From: Eucalyptus grandis
Taxonomy: Eukaryota > Streptophyta > Magnoliopsida > Myrtales > Myrtaceae
NCBI RefSeq assembly: GCF_016545825.1
Contig: NC_052619.1
Coordinates: 73,542,115 to 73,606,114, forward strand
Direction: 5' to 3'
DNA: 64,000 bases
Shown here: in pieces, positions 1 through 14,300 of the stretch
Position numbering within the stretch: the stretch's first letter is position 1
Layout of the letters: each line of letters opens with the position of its first letter
The notes under the pieces: model-generated
What the model saw: the letters and a program-made list of their open reading frames with translations, nothing else
Told to the model about the DNA's origin: nothing
The model's database searches: none
Position numbers and translations under genes: made by a program

Positions 1-759
1 TGGTGATGTTGAAGCAGTCTGCTCAGTCAAAGCTAACCTCTAAACCTGTCTACGCGCTTTAACCCCGAGCTTCGTTTTTAATCTAAAAGAAAGTTAAGCA
101 AACCGTCCTAGAGATGAAGTTTTCGAATCACTCTGTGGCAGAGCTTCCATTTTTTAGCTCTGCAGATGCAGAAGAAGCTCTTGGCCATACTCATTTCGCA
201 CCTACTCTCACAAATCATAGCATATCATAATCTCACATTGTGACCACCTTAGGAATTCTAACCCAATTTGAAAATTGATTGAATAGGATTTTAACATACC
301 AGAAATCATCTAACTAGTTTTCCTTTATCCTAGATCATATCTTGAGCCATTGGTATGAAACATATTTATTTAGAACATATTCAGGATCTAATGCCTATAA
401 TGTGTGAATATCAACTATAAAGTTGACGGATATTCCTATATCTGGCTTCTATATCGCTGTTGCTTTACAGTCATCAAATAAAGATGAGCATGAAGAAACG
501 CAGTTATGCCGAGCTAAGGAGCATAAGCTCGATACAAGTGAACAAGGAAAAGAGGAAGCTCTAGACGACTTGACTCCATAGCCAAAAGAACACATGGCTG
601 TACAGAGCATGACTGACTCCAACTCGCCCTCAATGTCACAGCTGCAAGCCAACAATCTATAATGTCACTGTTAAATACTCGTGTTTACTGTTCGAACACA
701 TCGTGAAAATGATCTATCTATTGAATGAGTGACACAACGTGAACATATATCATGGCGTA
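1..759. other. Left edge, no gene recognised
   Basis: No convincing coding region was found on either strand. The stretch lies 3' of a minus-strand NLR pseudogene and may hold its decayed downstream flank. Short open frames here have no recognisable motif. Confidence 0.5.
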
Positions 760-3430
760 TAAATGCTGGATGGAATAGTTTCTCCCGCCCAACTAACTAC
801 AAAGAATGATAAGAAGAAGGTGGCTCCATCTCCTGAGGGACGGCTACACAGAGCGGTATCCTTTTCAGGTTGCAACACCCTTTTAGTGTTATACTCAAGA
901 GGATCACAGACTATTGAGCTGTTACATACGCTTCCAGCGTGTAAACTTTTAACACTAAAGTCCTTAACTCTGGGAGAGTTAAAATAGAAGTTGTTTTGTC
1001 TCCTGTCACTTTTATGAGCTCCTTAACTTCGCTGCAGCATTGGATAGAAAGCACCTCCAAGTTTGTGAGGAGAGGCAGCAGTATGTGCGTCAGCAGCTTC
1101 TTCATTTGGCAGCATTTACTAATTTCAAGCTTTTTCTGACCCCAGAAGGTATTATCTTCGGATAGTGCCCGTGGAAATGCACTCGCAGCAGCAAAGTTCT
1201 CTTCTACTCCACCAGGACACGGAGGTCCTCTATGAATCTAGTCTTAGAAACTCGAGGCTTCAAAGAGGGGTGTTTTGTGTGGAAGGAAATCCTTGACAGG
1301 GGGAACCACTCACTCCGTGGATTTAACTCTCCCAATGATGCAGACCTTTCATGCTGGTTACCTGGTGAAATGTTGGGATGTCCATTAGGCTTCTCAGGTC
1401 ATCCTCCACAGACCTTTCAATTATCAGCAATTCATGCCATCCATGAGCAACGCCACTGATCTCACGATTTTACGACAATCTTCCATGCCTCCTCTAGAGC
1501 CTCATCATTATTAATACATCCCAGTCTCAACTCCCATTTCTTTGAACCTTTTTCATCATTCAGTTATGCCGTGTACAGATTAAATTCATTTTCATTAGCG
1601 AAATTGCATTTTAAAACTTCCAAGTTTCTCATACTCATTATCTCCTCCCACATATAATTTACTGCTGAGGTATTGCAGGTGAGCAAGATTTGGCAGAACT
1701 CCATCTGGCAGTTTCTTAGTTCTGAACCATTCAAATCAAAACTCTTAGATTTACCAATCTCCTAACCCGGATTCCACTTTCACACAGATCTAGAGTTCTT
1801 AAATCCTCCATCTTTGCCACAGACGGACTAATTCTAATTCCCTGCAACCCCGGGAGCAACAGTGCAATGAGGTTCTTCAAGTTGGATGTTGAACTTGGCA
1901 GACACTTGATTTTTTGTCCAAGATAGATCAAGAACTTGGAGAGCAGGCATGTTCTCAAGGAACGCATCAAGGTAATGCCTTCAAGAAGTGTCATTGCTCA
2001 AGCAAAGGAACTTGAGTCTAGGACACTTGGGCGCTATCCCTTTGGGATGCCCTCAATGAGATTTCCCATTAAGGAGACTCCCTCCAGATTCTGTGTCCAT
2101 TTTACCTCTTCAGGTATCTTTCAAATGCAGCCTACTTTCACCATATATCTAGATCTCATCATGTTGATTGCCATGTCCCTGAGCAAGTCATGCATCTTCA
2201 CCTCTATTTCTTGTCCAGAGTTGCTTGTGCATTTTGCACTTTCCAACAAGCAGACGTTAAGTAATTTATTCACAAATGCATGTCCCCATCGTACTCCACT
2301 TCCCGACTTCTGCTGTATATCAATCGGATATCCATGAAATACCAGATGAGCTCACTTCTTTCAATCGTGTAATCCTCAGGATATAATGCCATATGCAGGA
2401 AACACTGTTGTGCCGTCGCATCATTTAGTCGAGTATAGCTAAATCTCAGAACACCAAATACCTTTGTATGCATCCTTCTGTGAAGTTTGCTTATTTCAAT
2501 GCTTCTAATGCATTTCTCCACTCATGGGTGTCCTCTGTTCTCTTACACTTTCCGAAACCACCACAATCCCAGGAGGCAAACCTGCACACTCCTGTGCAAT
2601 GGACCTTGCTATATTTTCTACTTCAGTTGGGAAGACTTTTGTGCACCGTAGATTCCTCATGAACAAGTGCCAATCTTCATTCTCAAGGAGAGTCTCTACT
2701 TTGAAAGAAACTTGGCATTCCATCTGGTGACACATCCAGCTTCCTGGTTGTCAGGATCAGTTTACAGCCGTTCTCGTCTAGCAGAAGTCCCACTCTTTTG
2801 GATCATACATATTCCATATATCATCCGAGATGAGAACAAATTTTTTTCCCCTTAGGAAGCTTAATAATCTTCCAGCTCGATGGACCCTGTCATCCACATT
2901 TGACAGATCAAGATTCAGACATTTTGCAATCTTGTATTACAGCTCGCCAGGGCTATATTTTTGGGACACAACCACCAAACTGGACCGTCTGATTAGTGTT
3001 ATGTGCCTTCAAAGCTTATATTGAAGATGTGTTATCAGAGTGGTCTTCCCAACACCTCCCATACCAAACACCCACCTCCACACATAATCATTCATCAGGT
3101 AAGATCATATCTTTTGCAGATTTTGTCTAAAAGAATTCGCTGACTAATTCCTTTGTTGGTAGTTCATTTCCCTGATATAATTTTGTGTGACTACGCCACT
3201 AAATTCACCTTGCTTTCTAAGTTCACCTTCAATCAATTGATTTATACGCATTTACCAAGTTGATCGTTGAAGTGATTCTTGAGAGAAGTCCTGCATTTGC
3301 AACTTCCCATTCTAAGCTTGAGAATTCATCCTTTTCCTTCGTACATTGCTCAGCCAATTCTCAACATCTTCTTCCAAGAGTTGACTCGGCATGTTCCACT
3401 TCCACAATCATGTTTCCTCCTCTACTAATA
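760..3430 (-). pseudogene. CC-NBS-LRR (NLR) disease-resistance pseudogene 1
   Basis: Reading the minus strand from right to left, the NLR landmarks appear in the right order but in changing frames. A coiled-coil-type segment with VEDVENWL lies near 3320-3395. The P-loop GMGGVGKT is at 3042-3065. A kinase-2-like LISDDIW is near 2810-2845, the RNBS-B motif CKLILTTR near 2743-2768, GLPL-type CAGLPPGI at 2566-2589 and a 'CFLHMALYPED' ARC2 segment near 2370-2410. MHDLLRDMAI follows, with MHD at 2187-2195. Leucine-rich repeats continue to about 910 (SNLKNLIALLL, PLLTNLEVLSIQCCSEVKEL). An in-frame stop sits about ten codons after the P-loop, and a frameshift separates kinase-2 from RNBS-B, so no full product is possible. 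Intact relatives are cytoplasmic immune receptors of the RPS2-like CC-NBS-LRR class, usually about 900 residues long. The motif assignment is direct; the exact ends are inferred. Confidence 0.88.
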
Positions 3431-6400
3431 AGACTCTAGAGCCCGCTTTCAAGGATGTGCATCTTGCCACTGAGATCACCATAATTGCTGATGCGACTTC
3501 AGACGATCTGAAGATTATGACCAAATTCTGCTGCTGCATTGATGTAGTGTTGCATCCTATTACCAGAAAGAGGACAAGTTTAGCAGTCCAACGTGGAAGA
3601 GAAATTCTATCTATAGTTGATTTGAATGCCATTCTTTGTTGCTATCAACACTATACATTTTACTAAGCCAAAAAACAACTGATATCGATTAGGATAACAT
3701 TTCCATCCTCCTGTAGACTTTAGTTGAAGCTCATGTACATGCTGAACCTCCATTGTATCTGTTAAAGATATGCAGTGACATCTTATTTTTACCAGCCAAG
3801 AGAACATAAAAGCAAGCGATGGTCTACATCACTAATAGTGCATCACTTTGGGAAGATAGTTAAACAACTTGAGCTCAAACGAGCGACAACTAAATCTGAT
3901 ATGCTGTCTGAAAATAAGGAGATTATTATGGACAAGTCTAATTAACCAAGCAGCTGGACACATAGGTCACAATGCATTCTTGAGTGGGAGAAACCTTTCC
4001 ACTTAGAAGCTTTGGCAGTGACAAACATCAGTTAAAACCACTAAGCTGAATCAGACATAGTGGACAGAATTCTTGAACTCATACCAGAGTCATGGAGACC
4101 GGGATTTCTTTCTTTGAGCATGATTAGAGGTTGGGACTTTAAACATCATTCAGTAATGGTGTTGGATTCAGTTTGGAAAATTTCTCACCCAAACCGAAAC
4201 AATGAAAAAAATGCTAACAGGAAACAGATCATATCCATATAGTTAAACTTTCCAACCAAACTGAAGGTTTATCTTCACTTCGGATTTCTACTGATGTTTC
4301 CTGGCTGAGGCACATGAGCGGTCATCATCAAAACATGCATTAGTTTCATGTAGACAAATAATGTTATTCAGTAGGTATATATTTCAAGATCTTTATGACT
4401 GGATAATCAGCAAAATGAACTTTTTCCTTTTTATTATGTCAGGAGCCAATCCCAGGCAAGCCTTATTACATCAACCATCTCTTAGTGCTCCGTGAGATGC
4501 CCCGATTGCTACATAAATGAGAGCTGATAACAATTTAACAATTTAAAAAAACTTCCTTCTATATCTCTAGGAATCACATGACTGGACATATCATGAAATT
4601 AAGAAGTAAATAAATTTGGATGATTAACTTTGTACATATAACTAACAAGAGTACCGCGACTCAAGCTAGTTAAATCCTTCTCAAAGAACTTCCAGAAAAG
4701 GGCTGGTACGCTGTGGAGAAGCAAGCAAAAGCTTCTGCGGAAATATAAAATGGCATTTTGTTTTCTTTTTTTGTTTTGACCACCATATTCCTTTAGATCA
4801 GGAACGTTCATCAATCTTCATGTTCAGAGGCTTAATATCCAGGAAAAGAAGCATGCAGAAAGTCAATGCACTTGCTTCTAAAATGTTATGCGACTTGCCG
4901 GCCTTGCAAGACAGAATCAATGATCCTTTGGGTCTTTATATATCACCTACCCTTGGTGTGATTAACTCAAAATATTTTCTTCAATTCTACCCATCCTCTC
5001 CCTGCTTTTGCTTTCCCCTTCTTTAGTCTCTTGAATCGACCCGTGACTCAGAAGAGTGTATGACCTCTGATGTTTCGTGGATCCAGGATGTGCATTGAGT
5101 TCAAGCATGTTATTGAACCTGCAGAGTCCTCAAAGTCTTTATCTTATGGAGACTCTATCGTATCTTTAGCTTGTTGAACGAAGTCAATCGCTTTTGTTTA
5201 CCAAGTTATACCTTGCATCCCAGATTCGATCAAGAGATAAAACTTAGTCCATTTTTGGCCTCTTTTCTTTTTTTCCTTTTGCGAGACTAGAGGAGAATAT
5301 GGATCATCTCAGTCTAAAATTTTCTAATAATGGTAAAGAGCAACTGCATCCCATTTTTGGATTTTTTTGGGAAATATTCCTCGAATTCATGGGATATTTC
5401 CCAATAAATTAGATGATTGTTTTACTTCTCATTATTGGCAAAGCTCCACATGCAAAATTTCATATCTCCAGACTAAAATGCAAACACACTTGGTGTGGTT
5501 CTTTCCTCTATAATTTGATAACAAAGTAAAACATGCAAATGAAATCGGAGTTTAGAAATCTAAAAGGGGGATTACTGGTGCACCCTGCCAAGCACACCGG
5601 TACTTGTCGCAGCCCTTGCCGCCATGTGTAGTAGGTCGGCCTTGCACGCGGCGGCCGGGGCCGGGGCCGTGGACCGTTATCTCTTTCTATTTCGCTTTAA
5701 AATCCTCTTAACAATCTCTTCATTTTTTTTAATATTAAATTCATGAGTTCTTCTAATTTATCATCCCTCTATCTTTACACGCGCTCGCACAGAGAAAGGC
5801 CTCTCTCTCTCTCTCTCAAGTAGCTTATTTATCAATATCTGAAAGTAATTGTACTAATTTGATTAAATCTCATGTTGTGATGGCTCTTATCGTTAATCTC
5901 GACGTGTTTGACATTTCATCACCATATTCAACCCTCAGCTCTTCTTTTCATTTTGAATTCTCATCAGTAAGGGGTTGGAAGAGCCTGATGTGGTGTGATG
6001 CAGTTTGCATATTGCAAAATCGTTTTACAAAAGATGCATAATTTTATTTCTTGCAGTCAAAATTTAGTGGAAAAGGTTCAATAGCTTAAGCGAGCATGAC
6101 CAATTTGGCACAGGAAAGTACTCGGTACATAACCTAAATTATTATTAAGGTACATTAGATTAGTGACCCATTTTTATGGTGACAAATTGATTTATTAGAG
6201 AGAAAGTGAGGAATCACTTTTGGATCATCACAAAATGTGATTCTGACATCACCTTTTCTTTTGATCGAGATTATAAAGCGATGGGGAACTTGATACTTTT
6301 GATCTTAAGTCATTTGCCTAATTCTCAGGGAGATCAATTGGTGTGCATATATCCACATGACTATGTAACTAGGAAAGATACCTTTAACAGGGGTTGGAGT

Positions 6401-7083
6401 TTGATTGCACAGAGAGCAACCCAATGTGTTGAATCGACAATGTTCGATAAACTATTCTGTCTTAATAACAGAGCACTCGTGAACAAATTTTTTTCTTTTT
6501 TTCCGAAGACTAGCCTTATCATTGGGACAGTTCATACTACAGATCCCGACCGATACTGTGGCGTGTTCCAGGGAAAGCAGCGATCTCAACATAGTATCTG
6601 TTCCTCCCATGGCACGACAACTTGTGACAGATGCTCTGGCAAGTGGTCCGATTAGGTACCTGCACGAGTTCTTTTCTTCTGCAATCAAAGGCGGAATCGC
6701 ATAGATGTAGTCGTGTGTGTAAATAGATATGTAACCTGGAATATTTTTACAGTAGCCAAGGACGACTCCTCTTGATCCTTTACTTCTTCTTCGACATACC
6801 TATCCATAGCAAAGAGGACAAATCGTGCCTGCTTGGGGTGCATGAGATTGCAGCTATCTAATGGTTGTGCAGTTGTGCTCGCTGCACTCAGAAAATGCTA
6901 GTACGGCTCGACAAAAGATGATCCAACCAAAATAGGTAAAGTTCACGTGCAGTCAAGCTACGTGGCACAATCACACTTGAGCTTCATCCACTTTCATTAA
7001 TATATACAAATACGGACAAGATATGTATTGACTACTGTATTGTATGCGCCATACGCGAGTTGGACATTATCACATCCCTTGAA
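3431..7083. other. Spacer between NLR pseudogenes, no gene recognised
   Basis: About 3.6 kb without a recognisable gene. A plus-strand frame of 149 codons (6206-6655) and an overlapping 60-codon frame (6522-6704, containing ALASGPIRYLHEFF) have no family I can name and overlap each other, so neither is called. A short GC-rich patch lies at 5625-5675 and a (CT)n run near 5800-5817. Confidence 0.5.
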
Positions 7084-8248
7084 TCATGCGTGTCCTCTAC
7101 ATGACCCGCACAATTTAACACTCAACAGTTGTGGTGAAGTGCGTGCATAATGTACCCACATCACCGAAGAAAAATCCAATTCTCTTGCACTACTCGTATC
7201 TGACATACGGTTCAAGCAATGACTTGCAATGCGGATGGTTCCACACCACCGATTTCCACCATTTCTTCTCATATCTTGAAATCTTAATTTCTTGTAGACA
7301 ATTAGAAGGAGGTTCCCCATCTCGAGGGAGTTGCACAAGGAGAGAGATGCATGCTAGCTTCGGACATTCCCTTAGGGTTACTGTTTGGAGAGAAGGACAG
7401 CTTATTGTCGCCCTACATATGCTTTTTAGTGCAGGAAGACCTCGTAACCCTAAGGTCTTCATCTTATTGAGGGATAGAGTGGAAGCGAGATGAACATGAT
7501 TGGCCTCACTCCTCGTAAAGCTCCCACTGGCGTCCCCCTCGTCCTTACACTCCATATCTACTTCCGTCATTGCTATAACCTCCTCCATTCGATCACACCT
7601 CCGATAGAAAGCTCCTCCAGGTTTGCAAGGAGGGGTAGCAGCACATGCGTCAGGAGCCTCTTCATTTTTTACAACCATGGATTTGGAGTCCCCTGAGACT
7701 CCAAAACTTACCTTCATGTAGCACTCCTGGGACGGCAGGCGTAGCAGCACATAATTCTTTCTCAGCTAGCACACATAGGTCCACCATGTCTATGAGTTCG
7801 AGAAACTCTAGGCTTGGAAGAGAAGAAGATGAGGATTGTGACACTGACACCACATACTTCATGCCACGTATCGTTCCGAGTGTGCATATCGTCAGCTTTG
7901 TGTCTGTTATGCCTGAATGTCCGTCAAGCTCCGAAGCCTATTAAGTGCATGTCGGACCTCCGCGTTGAACATCTTTTGGGAGGCGGATTTAGGTCCATCT
8001 TTTCCGACATGACACCCAAATAGCCTCACTCTTCTACTGCAATTGGGAACATTCACATAGGTGAAACCATCATAACGACGACAAGCTTCAACTAACTCAA
8101 GTTTCCACTCCTTGGGACCGCCGGACTGTAAATGTTTCGCATACAAGTCATAGCTTTGGACGTCGCCAAACTGGCAACTCAGGTTCTCCAGCTTGCTCAT
8201 GTTGGGAAAATATGCTTCAAATTGGGTAGAACAATGAAGTCGGATCTT
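7084..8248 (-). pseudogene. NLR pseudogene 2, C-terminal LRR fragment
   Basis: The minus strand encodes the LRR tail of a second RPS2-like NLR, in at least three shifted frames. It begins at the gap with a segment holding KLENLSCQF and GPKEWKLEL (about 8100-8200), typical of the repeat before the C-terminal LRR block. It continues with SLPSLEFLELIDM (about 7820) and the cysteine-rich LRR 'LPALKSICRATISCPSLQTV' near 7370-7435. It ends with the family's usual closing block, EKKWWKSVVWNHPHCKSLL, just before a stop at 7190. The same repeat types occur in the pseudogene at 760-3430, so the two are tandem relatives. The coiled-coil, NBS and early LRR parts are missing, because their expected place (above 8.25 kb on this strand) is taken by an assembly gap and a tandem array. 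Whether the break is biological or an assembly join cannot be told here. Confidence 0.82.
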
Positions 8249-8348
8249 NNNNNNNNNNNNNNNNNNNNNNNNNNNNNNNNNNNNNNNNNNNNNNNNNNNN
8301 NNNNNNNNNNNNNNNNNNNNNNNNNNNNNNNNNNNNNNNNNNNNNNNN
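8249..8348. other. Assembly gap of 100 N
   Basis: Exactly 100 consecutive N bases, the usual placeholder for a gap of unknown size. NLR-type sequence stops on its left and the AT-rich tandem array starts on its right, so the true distance and even adjacency of the two sides is uncertain. Confidence 0.99.
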
Positions 8349-11300
8349 TATAGTAGGCCTTGTACATAACAAAGTTTGGAGGAAGCTTGCCATAATTTGC
8401 AAGATATGGGAGCTAGTCAAATGAAAACGTTGAATTCAGTCAATCAAAGGCAGGAAACTTAAAGTCAGAAGTTAATATTTAGAAAGGAAAAAACAAAGTC
8501 TTGCAATTTTTAAAAAAGAGGGATTAGATAATCTGTTTAACAAAACATTTGGAACGACTTTGGAAAAAAAATTGAATCCAGTTACTCGAAGGCAGGATAC
8601 TTAAAGCAAAAGTAAACATTTTGAAAAAACAAAATAAAAGTCTCACAACATAGATATATATTAGAAAATCTATTTAACAAAGAACTTTTAAAAATACAAA
8701 ACAACAAAAAAATAGTGTATGTTCTTTTGGCAAAAAAGAGAGATTTACATGCCTACTACTCATGAGCAATTGAGAAATCGGTTGGAAAAACTTGAGATAG
8801 AGTCTAAATTAACTTACATGACGTTCTTTAATAGCAAATTTAAACTCCCAATGCTTTTTTAAAATAGTAAATCTTGTACAAAACAGAGTAAGGAAGAAAA
8901 ATGGCATCAATTCTCCACCATTTACAAACTGTTATGAAAGAAAACTTTCAATCTGGTTGCTACGTGATAGAAAACTTTAAAATCAATAGTTAATATTTAG
9001 AAAGCACAACAAGTCTCAGAATTCTCTAAAACAAAGAGATATTAGAAAATCTGTTTAACAAAGAACTTTTCAAACAGAGAAATAAGTAGACAGACGGAGA
9101 AAACAAAAGTTTTAAGATATGGGAAAAAAAGAGATACTTGCAAACCTTTTGCTCACAAGGCTATTACAAAATAGATTGGAAAAACTTGTGTGTAGAATCT
9201 AAAATGATTTGCATGGCGTCTTTATAAGCAAGTTGAAATCCCAATGTCGATTGAAAATAGTAGATCTCGGACAAAACAGAGTAAAGAAGGAAATAACCAT
9301 CATTTCCACAATTTACAAAAAAAATTGAAAGAAAACTTTAAACCCAATTACTTTTTGATAGAAAAATTAAAATCAAGAAGCTAATATTCAGAAATGACAA
9401 CACAAAAGTCTCAAAATTCTTTAAAACAGAGAGAGATAATGGGGAGACTGTTTAACAAAGAACTTTTAAAAGAGAGAGATACAAGTACACAAAAGGAGAA
9501 AACAAAAGTCCCAAGATTTTTGGCAAAATATTAGATTCTAGCAAACCTATTGCAAAATAGATTAAAAACAATTGTGATAGTAACTAAAATAATTTGCATG
9601 AAGTTCTTTAAAGGCAAACAAAATAAAAGTCTCAGCTCTTTAAAACACAGAGAGATATTAGGAAATCTCTCTACCGAAGAAAATTCTACCAAACTTTCTG
9701 CTCAAAAAACCTATTCAAAAATAGATTGGAAATTTCAAAGCAAATTTAAACTCTCAATCACGTTTGAAAATAGTTGGTCTTGTACAAAAAAAGAGTAAGG
9801 AAAAAATTGCCAAAATTGGCAACATTTGTACACTACTTTGAAAGAAAGCTTTAAATCAGGTCACTCAATGACAGAATACTTAAAATCAAGAACTTAATAC
9901 TTAAAAAGAAACAAAAACAAAGTCCCACAATTTTTTAAAACTGAGAGAGATATTAGGAAATCTCTTTAAAAGAAAATTTAAATTCCCAATGTTGTATGAA
10001 AAATAGTAGGTCTTATACAAATCAAAGTAAGGAAGAAAAATGACAAGATTTTCAACATTTGAAAACGACTTTGGAAAAAAAAAGAACTTTGAATCCTGTT
10101 ACTTGAAAACAGAAAGCATAAAATCAAGGACTTAATATGTAGAAAAGACAAAATAAAATTCTCACATTCTTTAAGACAGAAAGACATATTAGGGTATCTC
10201 TTTAACAAAGAGCCTTTTAAATTAAAGAGACAAGTATACAAAAGGACAGAACAAAGTCAAATTTTTTGAAGAAAACGAGATACTAGCAAACCTTTTTGCT
10301 CATAAAGCTATGGAGAAATAAATTCGAACAACTTGTCATAGATAATAAAATAATTTGCTAGATGTTCTTTATAAGCAAATTTAAATTCCTAATGTTGTTT
10401 TAAAAATAGTATGTCTTGTACAAATCAGACTACAAAAGAAGATTGCCATGATTTGCAATATATGGTAATGACTTTATTAGACAACTTTAAATCTGATTGC
10501 TCTTTGACAGAAAACTTTAATATTAAGAAAGGAGAAAACAAAAGTATCAGAATTCTTTAAAACCGAGAGAAATATTAGGAAATCTCTTTAACAAAGATCT
10601 TTTAAAATAGAGTGATAAGTATACAAAGAGAAAACAAAAGTTTAAGTTTTTGGGAAAAGGAGATACGTGCAAACCTTCTGCTCATTAAGCTATTGAGAAG
10701 AGATTGGAATATCTTGTGATAGAATCTAATATAATTTGCTTGATGTTTCTCTAGAAGCCAATTTAAACTTCCAATGTAATTTGGAAACATAGTAGGTCTT
10801 GCACAAATTTGCCCAAATTTGTGACATTTGGAAATGAATTTCAAAGAAAACTTTAGATCAGTTACTCAAAAAAAAACAGAAAATTCAAGAAGTCAATATT
10901 TAGAAAGGACGAAATCATATGGTCACAATTCTTTATTACATAGATATTAACAAATCTCTTTAAGAAAGAACTTTTAAAACAGAGAGATAAAGATAAAGAA
11001 TAAAACAAAAGTTCAGGTTTTTGGCGCGTAAAGAGATACTAGCAAGCTTCATAAAAGTAATTCAAAATCAGATTGGAAAAGCTTGTGATAGCTAAAATAA
11101 TTTGCGTGACGTTCTTTTAAGAGCAAATTTAAACTCCCAATGTTGTTTGAAGTCTTGTTTGGAGAAAATTGCCATAATTTGTAAGATTTGAAACTACTTT
11201 TAATAAAATCATTGAATCTAGTCACTCAAAGGCAGGAAACTTAAATTCAAGAACTTAATATTTAGAGAGGACAAAACAAAACTCTTGCAATTTTTAAAAT

Positions 11301-14300
11301 AGAATGATCTATTTAACAAAACATTTTAAACGACTTTAGAAGAATATTTTGATTCCGGTTACTTAAGGACAGGATACCTAAAATAAAGAAGTTAATATTT
11401 TGAAAAAACAAAGTAAAAGACTCACAATTCTTTAAAACAGAGAGATATATTATGAAATCTGCTTAACACAGAACTTTTAAATATACAAAAAAGGACAAAA
11501 TAGTAGTGTACGTTCTTTTGGCAAAAAAGAGAGATTTGCAAATAATTCACACTACATTCTTTAAAATCAAATTAATTCTCATGAGGCTATTGAGAAATCG
11601 ATTGGAGAAACTTGCGACAAAATCTAAATTAATTCACATGACATTCTTGCAAATAGTAAGTCTCGTACAAAACAGAGTAAGGAATAAAAATGCCATCATT
11701 TCCACCATACAAACAATTATGGAAGAAAACTTTAAATCCAGTTGCTCTATGATAGAAAACTTTAAATCAAGGAGTTAATATTTAGAAAGGACAATACAAA
11801 GTCTCAAAATTATTTAAAATGGAGAGATAAGAACTTTCAAAATAGTGAGGTACACAAAAAGAGAAAACAAAAGTTATAAGTTTTGGGAAAAAAGAGATAC
11901 TTGCAAACCTTCTGATCATGAATCTATAAAGAAATAACTTGGTAGAACTTGTTATAGAATCTAAAACAATTTGTGTGACATTCTTTAAAAGCAAATGTAA
12001 ACTCCCAATCCAATGTTGATTGAAAATAGTAAACCTCAAACAAAACAGAGTAAGGAAGAAAAATACAATCATTTCCACCATTTACAAACATGTTGAAAGA
12101 AAACTTTAAACCCGGTTGCATTCTCTCTCTGAGAGATATTTTTACGAAATGTCAGAACTTCCTAAAACAAAGATATATTCAAAAGGAGAAAACAAAATTG
12201 AACTAATTTGGCAAAAAGAGATATTGAAAACTCGCTGTTCATATATAGCTATTAATAAAGAGATTCCTGTGTGACGTTCTTTAAAAGAAAAATGGTATAA
12301 AAGACGAATCTAGTTACAATTTAAAATAGAGTGAGATTTTAACGAAATGTCAGAACTTCCGACAAGTAAACGATATTTCAAAGGAGAAAATAAAAGTTCT
12401 ACTTATTTGGAAAAAAAGAGATACTTGAAAACTTGCTTTACAAAATAGAGCAAGGAAAAAAATTGTCATTATTTGCAACATTTGGAAACAACTTTGAGGA
12501 GAAACATTAAATCCAGTTATACTCTCTTTAACAAAAACTTAAACTCAAGAAGTTAATATTTAGAAAGGACAAAACAAAGTATCACACCTCCTTTAAATAA
12601 AGAAAATTTTTACAAAATGAATTTAATAAAGCATTGTCAAAAAAGAGATCTATTCAAAAGGAGAAAACAAAAATTTGAAAACTTGCTGGACATAAAGCTA
12701 TGAGGAAGCACATTGAAAAACATGTGAAAGAATCTAAAACAGTTTGCATGATATTCTTTCAAAAGAAAATTTAAACTCCCAAGTTGTTTGAAAAAAAGTA
12801 GGTCTTGTACAAAACAAAGTAAGGAAGAAAATTGTCATAATTTGCAACATTTGGAAACAACCTTGAGGAGAAACTTTAAATCCAGTTAATATTTAGAAAG
12901 GACAAAACAAAGGTATCACAACTCATTTAAACAGAGAACATTTTCACGAAATGTCTATAATAAAGAACTAGAAAAGAAGAGAGATATATTCAAACGGAGA
13001 AAACAAAAGTCTAAACTTATTTGGCAGAAAAGAGAGATTCGAAAACTTGCTGCTCATAAAGCTATGAGGAAATACATTGGAAAAACTTGTGAAGGAATCT
13101 AAAATAATTTGCATGATGTTCTTTAAAAGCAAAATTATACTCCCAAATAGTTTGAAAAAAAAGTAGGTCTTGTACTAAACAGAGTAAGTAAGAAAATTGT
13201 CATAACTTGCAACATTTGGGAGAAACGTTAAAATCCAGTTATACTCTTTAACAAAAACTTAAACTCACGAAGTTAATATTTAGAAAGGACAAAACAAAGT
13301 ATCACAGCTCTTTCAAACAAAGAACATTTTTACAAAATGTCATAATAAAGAACTGTCAAAAAGACACATAAAGAATTGTAAAAAGAATTGTAAAACTTAA
13401 AATCAAGTTAATATTCAGAAATGACAAAAAAACTATCATAGCTCTTTCAAACAGAGAACATTTTTACCAAATGTCTATAATAAAAAGCCGTAAAAAGAGA
13501 TATATTCAAAGGAGAAAACAAAAGTTTAAACTTATTTGGCAAAAAGAGATTCGAAAACTTGATGCTCCTAAAGCTATGAGGAAATACATTGTGAAAGAAT
13601 GTAAAATAATTTGCATGACATTCTTTACAAGAAAATTTAAACTCCCAAAATGGTTCGGAAAAAGTAGGTCTTGTACAAAAAGTGTAAGGAAGAAAATTGT
13701 CAAAATTTGCAACATTTGGAAACAACTTTGAAGAGAAACTTTTAAATCCAGTCCTACTCTTTAACAGAAAACTTAAACTCAACATGTTAATATTAAGAAA
13801 GGACAAAACAAAAGTATCACAGCTCTTTCAAACGGAGAACATTTTTATGAAATGTTATAATAAAAAACTGTCAAAAAAGACAAAGAATTGTAGAAAGAAC
13901 TGTAAAACATAAACTCAAGAAGTTAATATTCATAAAGGACAAAACAAAAGTATCATAGCTCTTTCAAACACAGGACATTTTTACTAAATGTCTGTAAAAA
14001 GAACTGTAAAAAAAAAAAAGAGATATATTAAAAAGGAGAAAACAAAAGTTTAAACTTATTTGGCTAAAAAGGGATATTTGAAAACTTGCTGCGCATAAAG
14101 CTATGAGGAGATACAGTGGAAAAAGAATCTAAAATAATTTGCACGACGTTCTTTAAAAGCAAATTTAAACTCCCAAAATGGTTTGAAAAAAGTAGGTCTT
14201 GTACAAAATAGAGTAAGGAAGAATATTATCATATTTTGCAACATTTGTAAACAACTTTGAGGAGAAACTCTAAATCCAGTCATACTCTCAACAGAAAACT

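Noticed and set aside
1232..1459. Plus-strand ORF of 75 codons
   Set aside because: It lies opposite decayed LRR sequence of the minus-strand NLR pseudogene and has no motif of its own.
6206..6704. Possible plus-strand gene at 6.2-6.7 kb
   Set aside because: Two overlapping frames with no recognisable domain and no splice structure linking them to other exons. Kept only as a note in the spacer entry.
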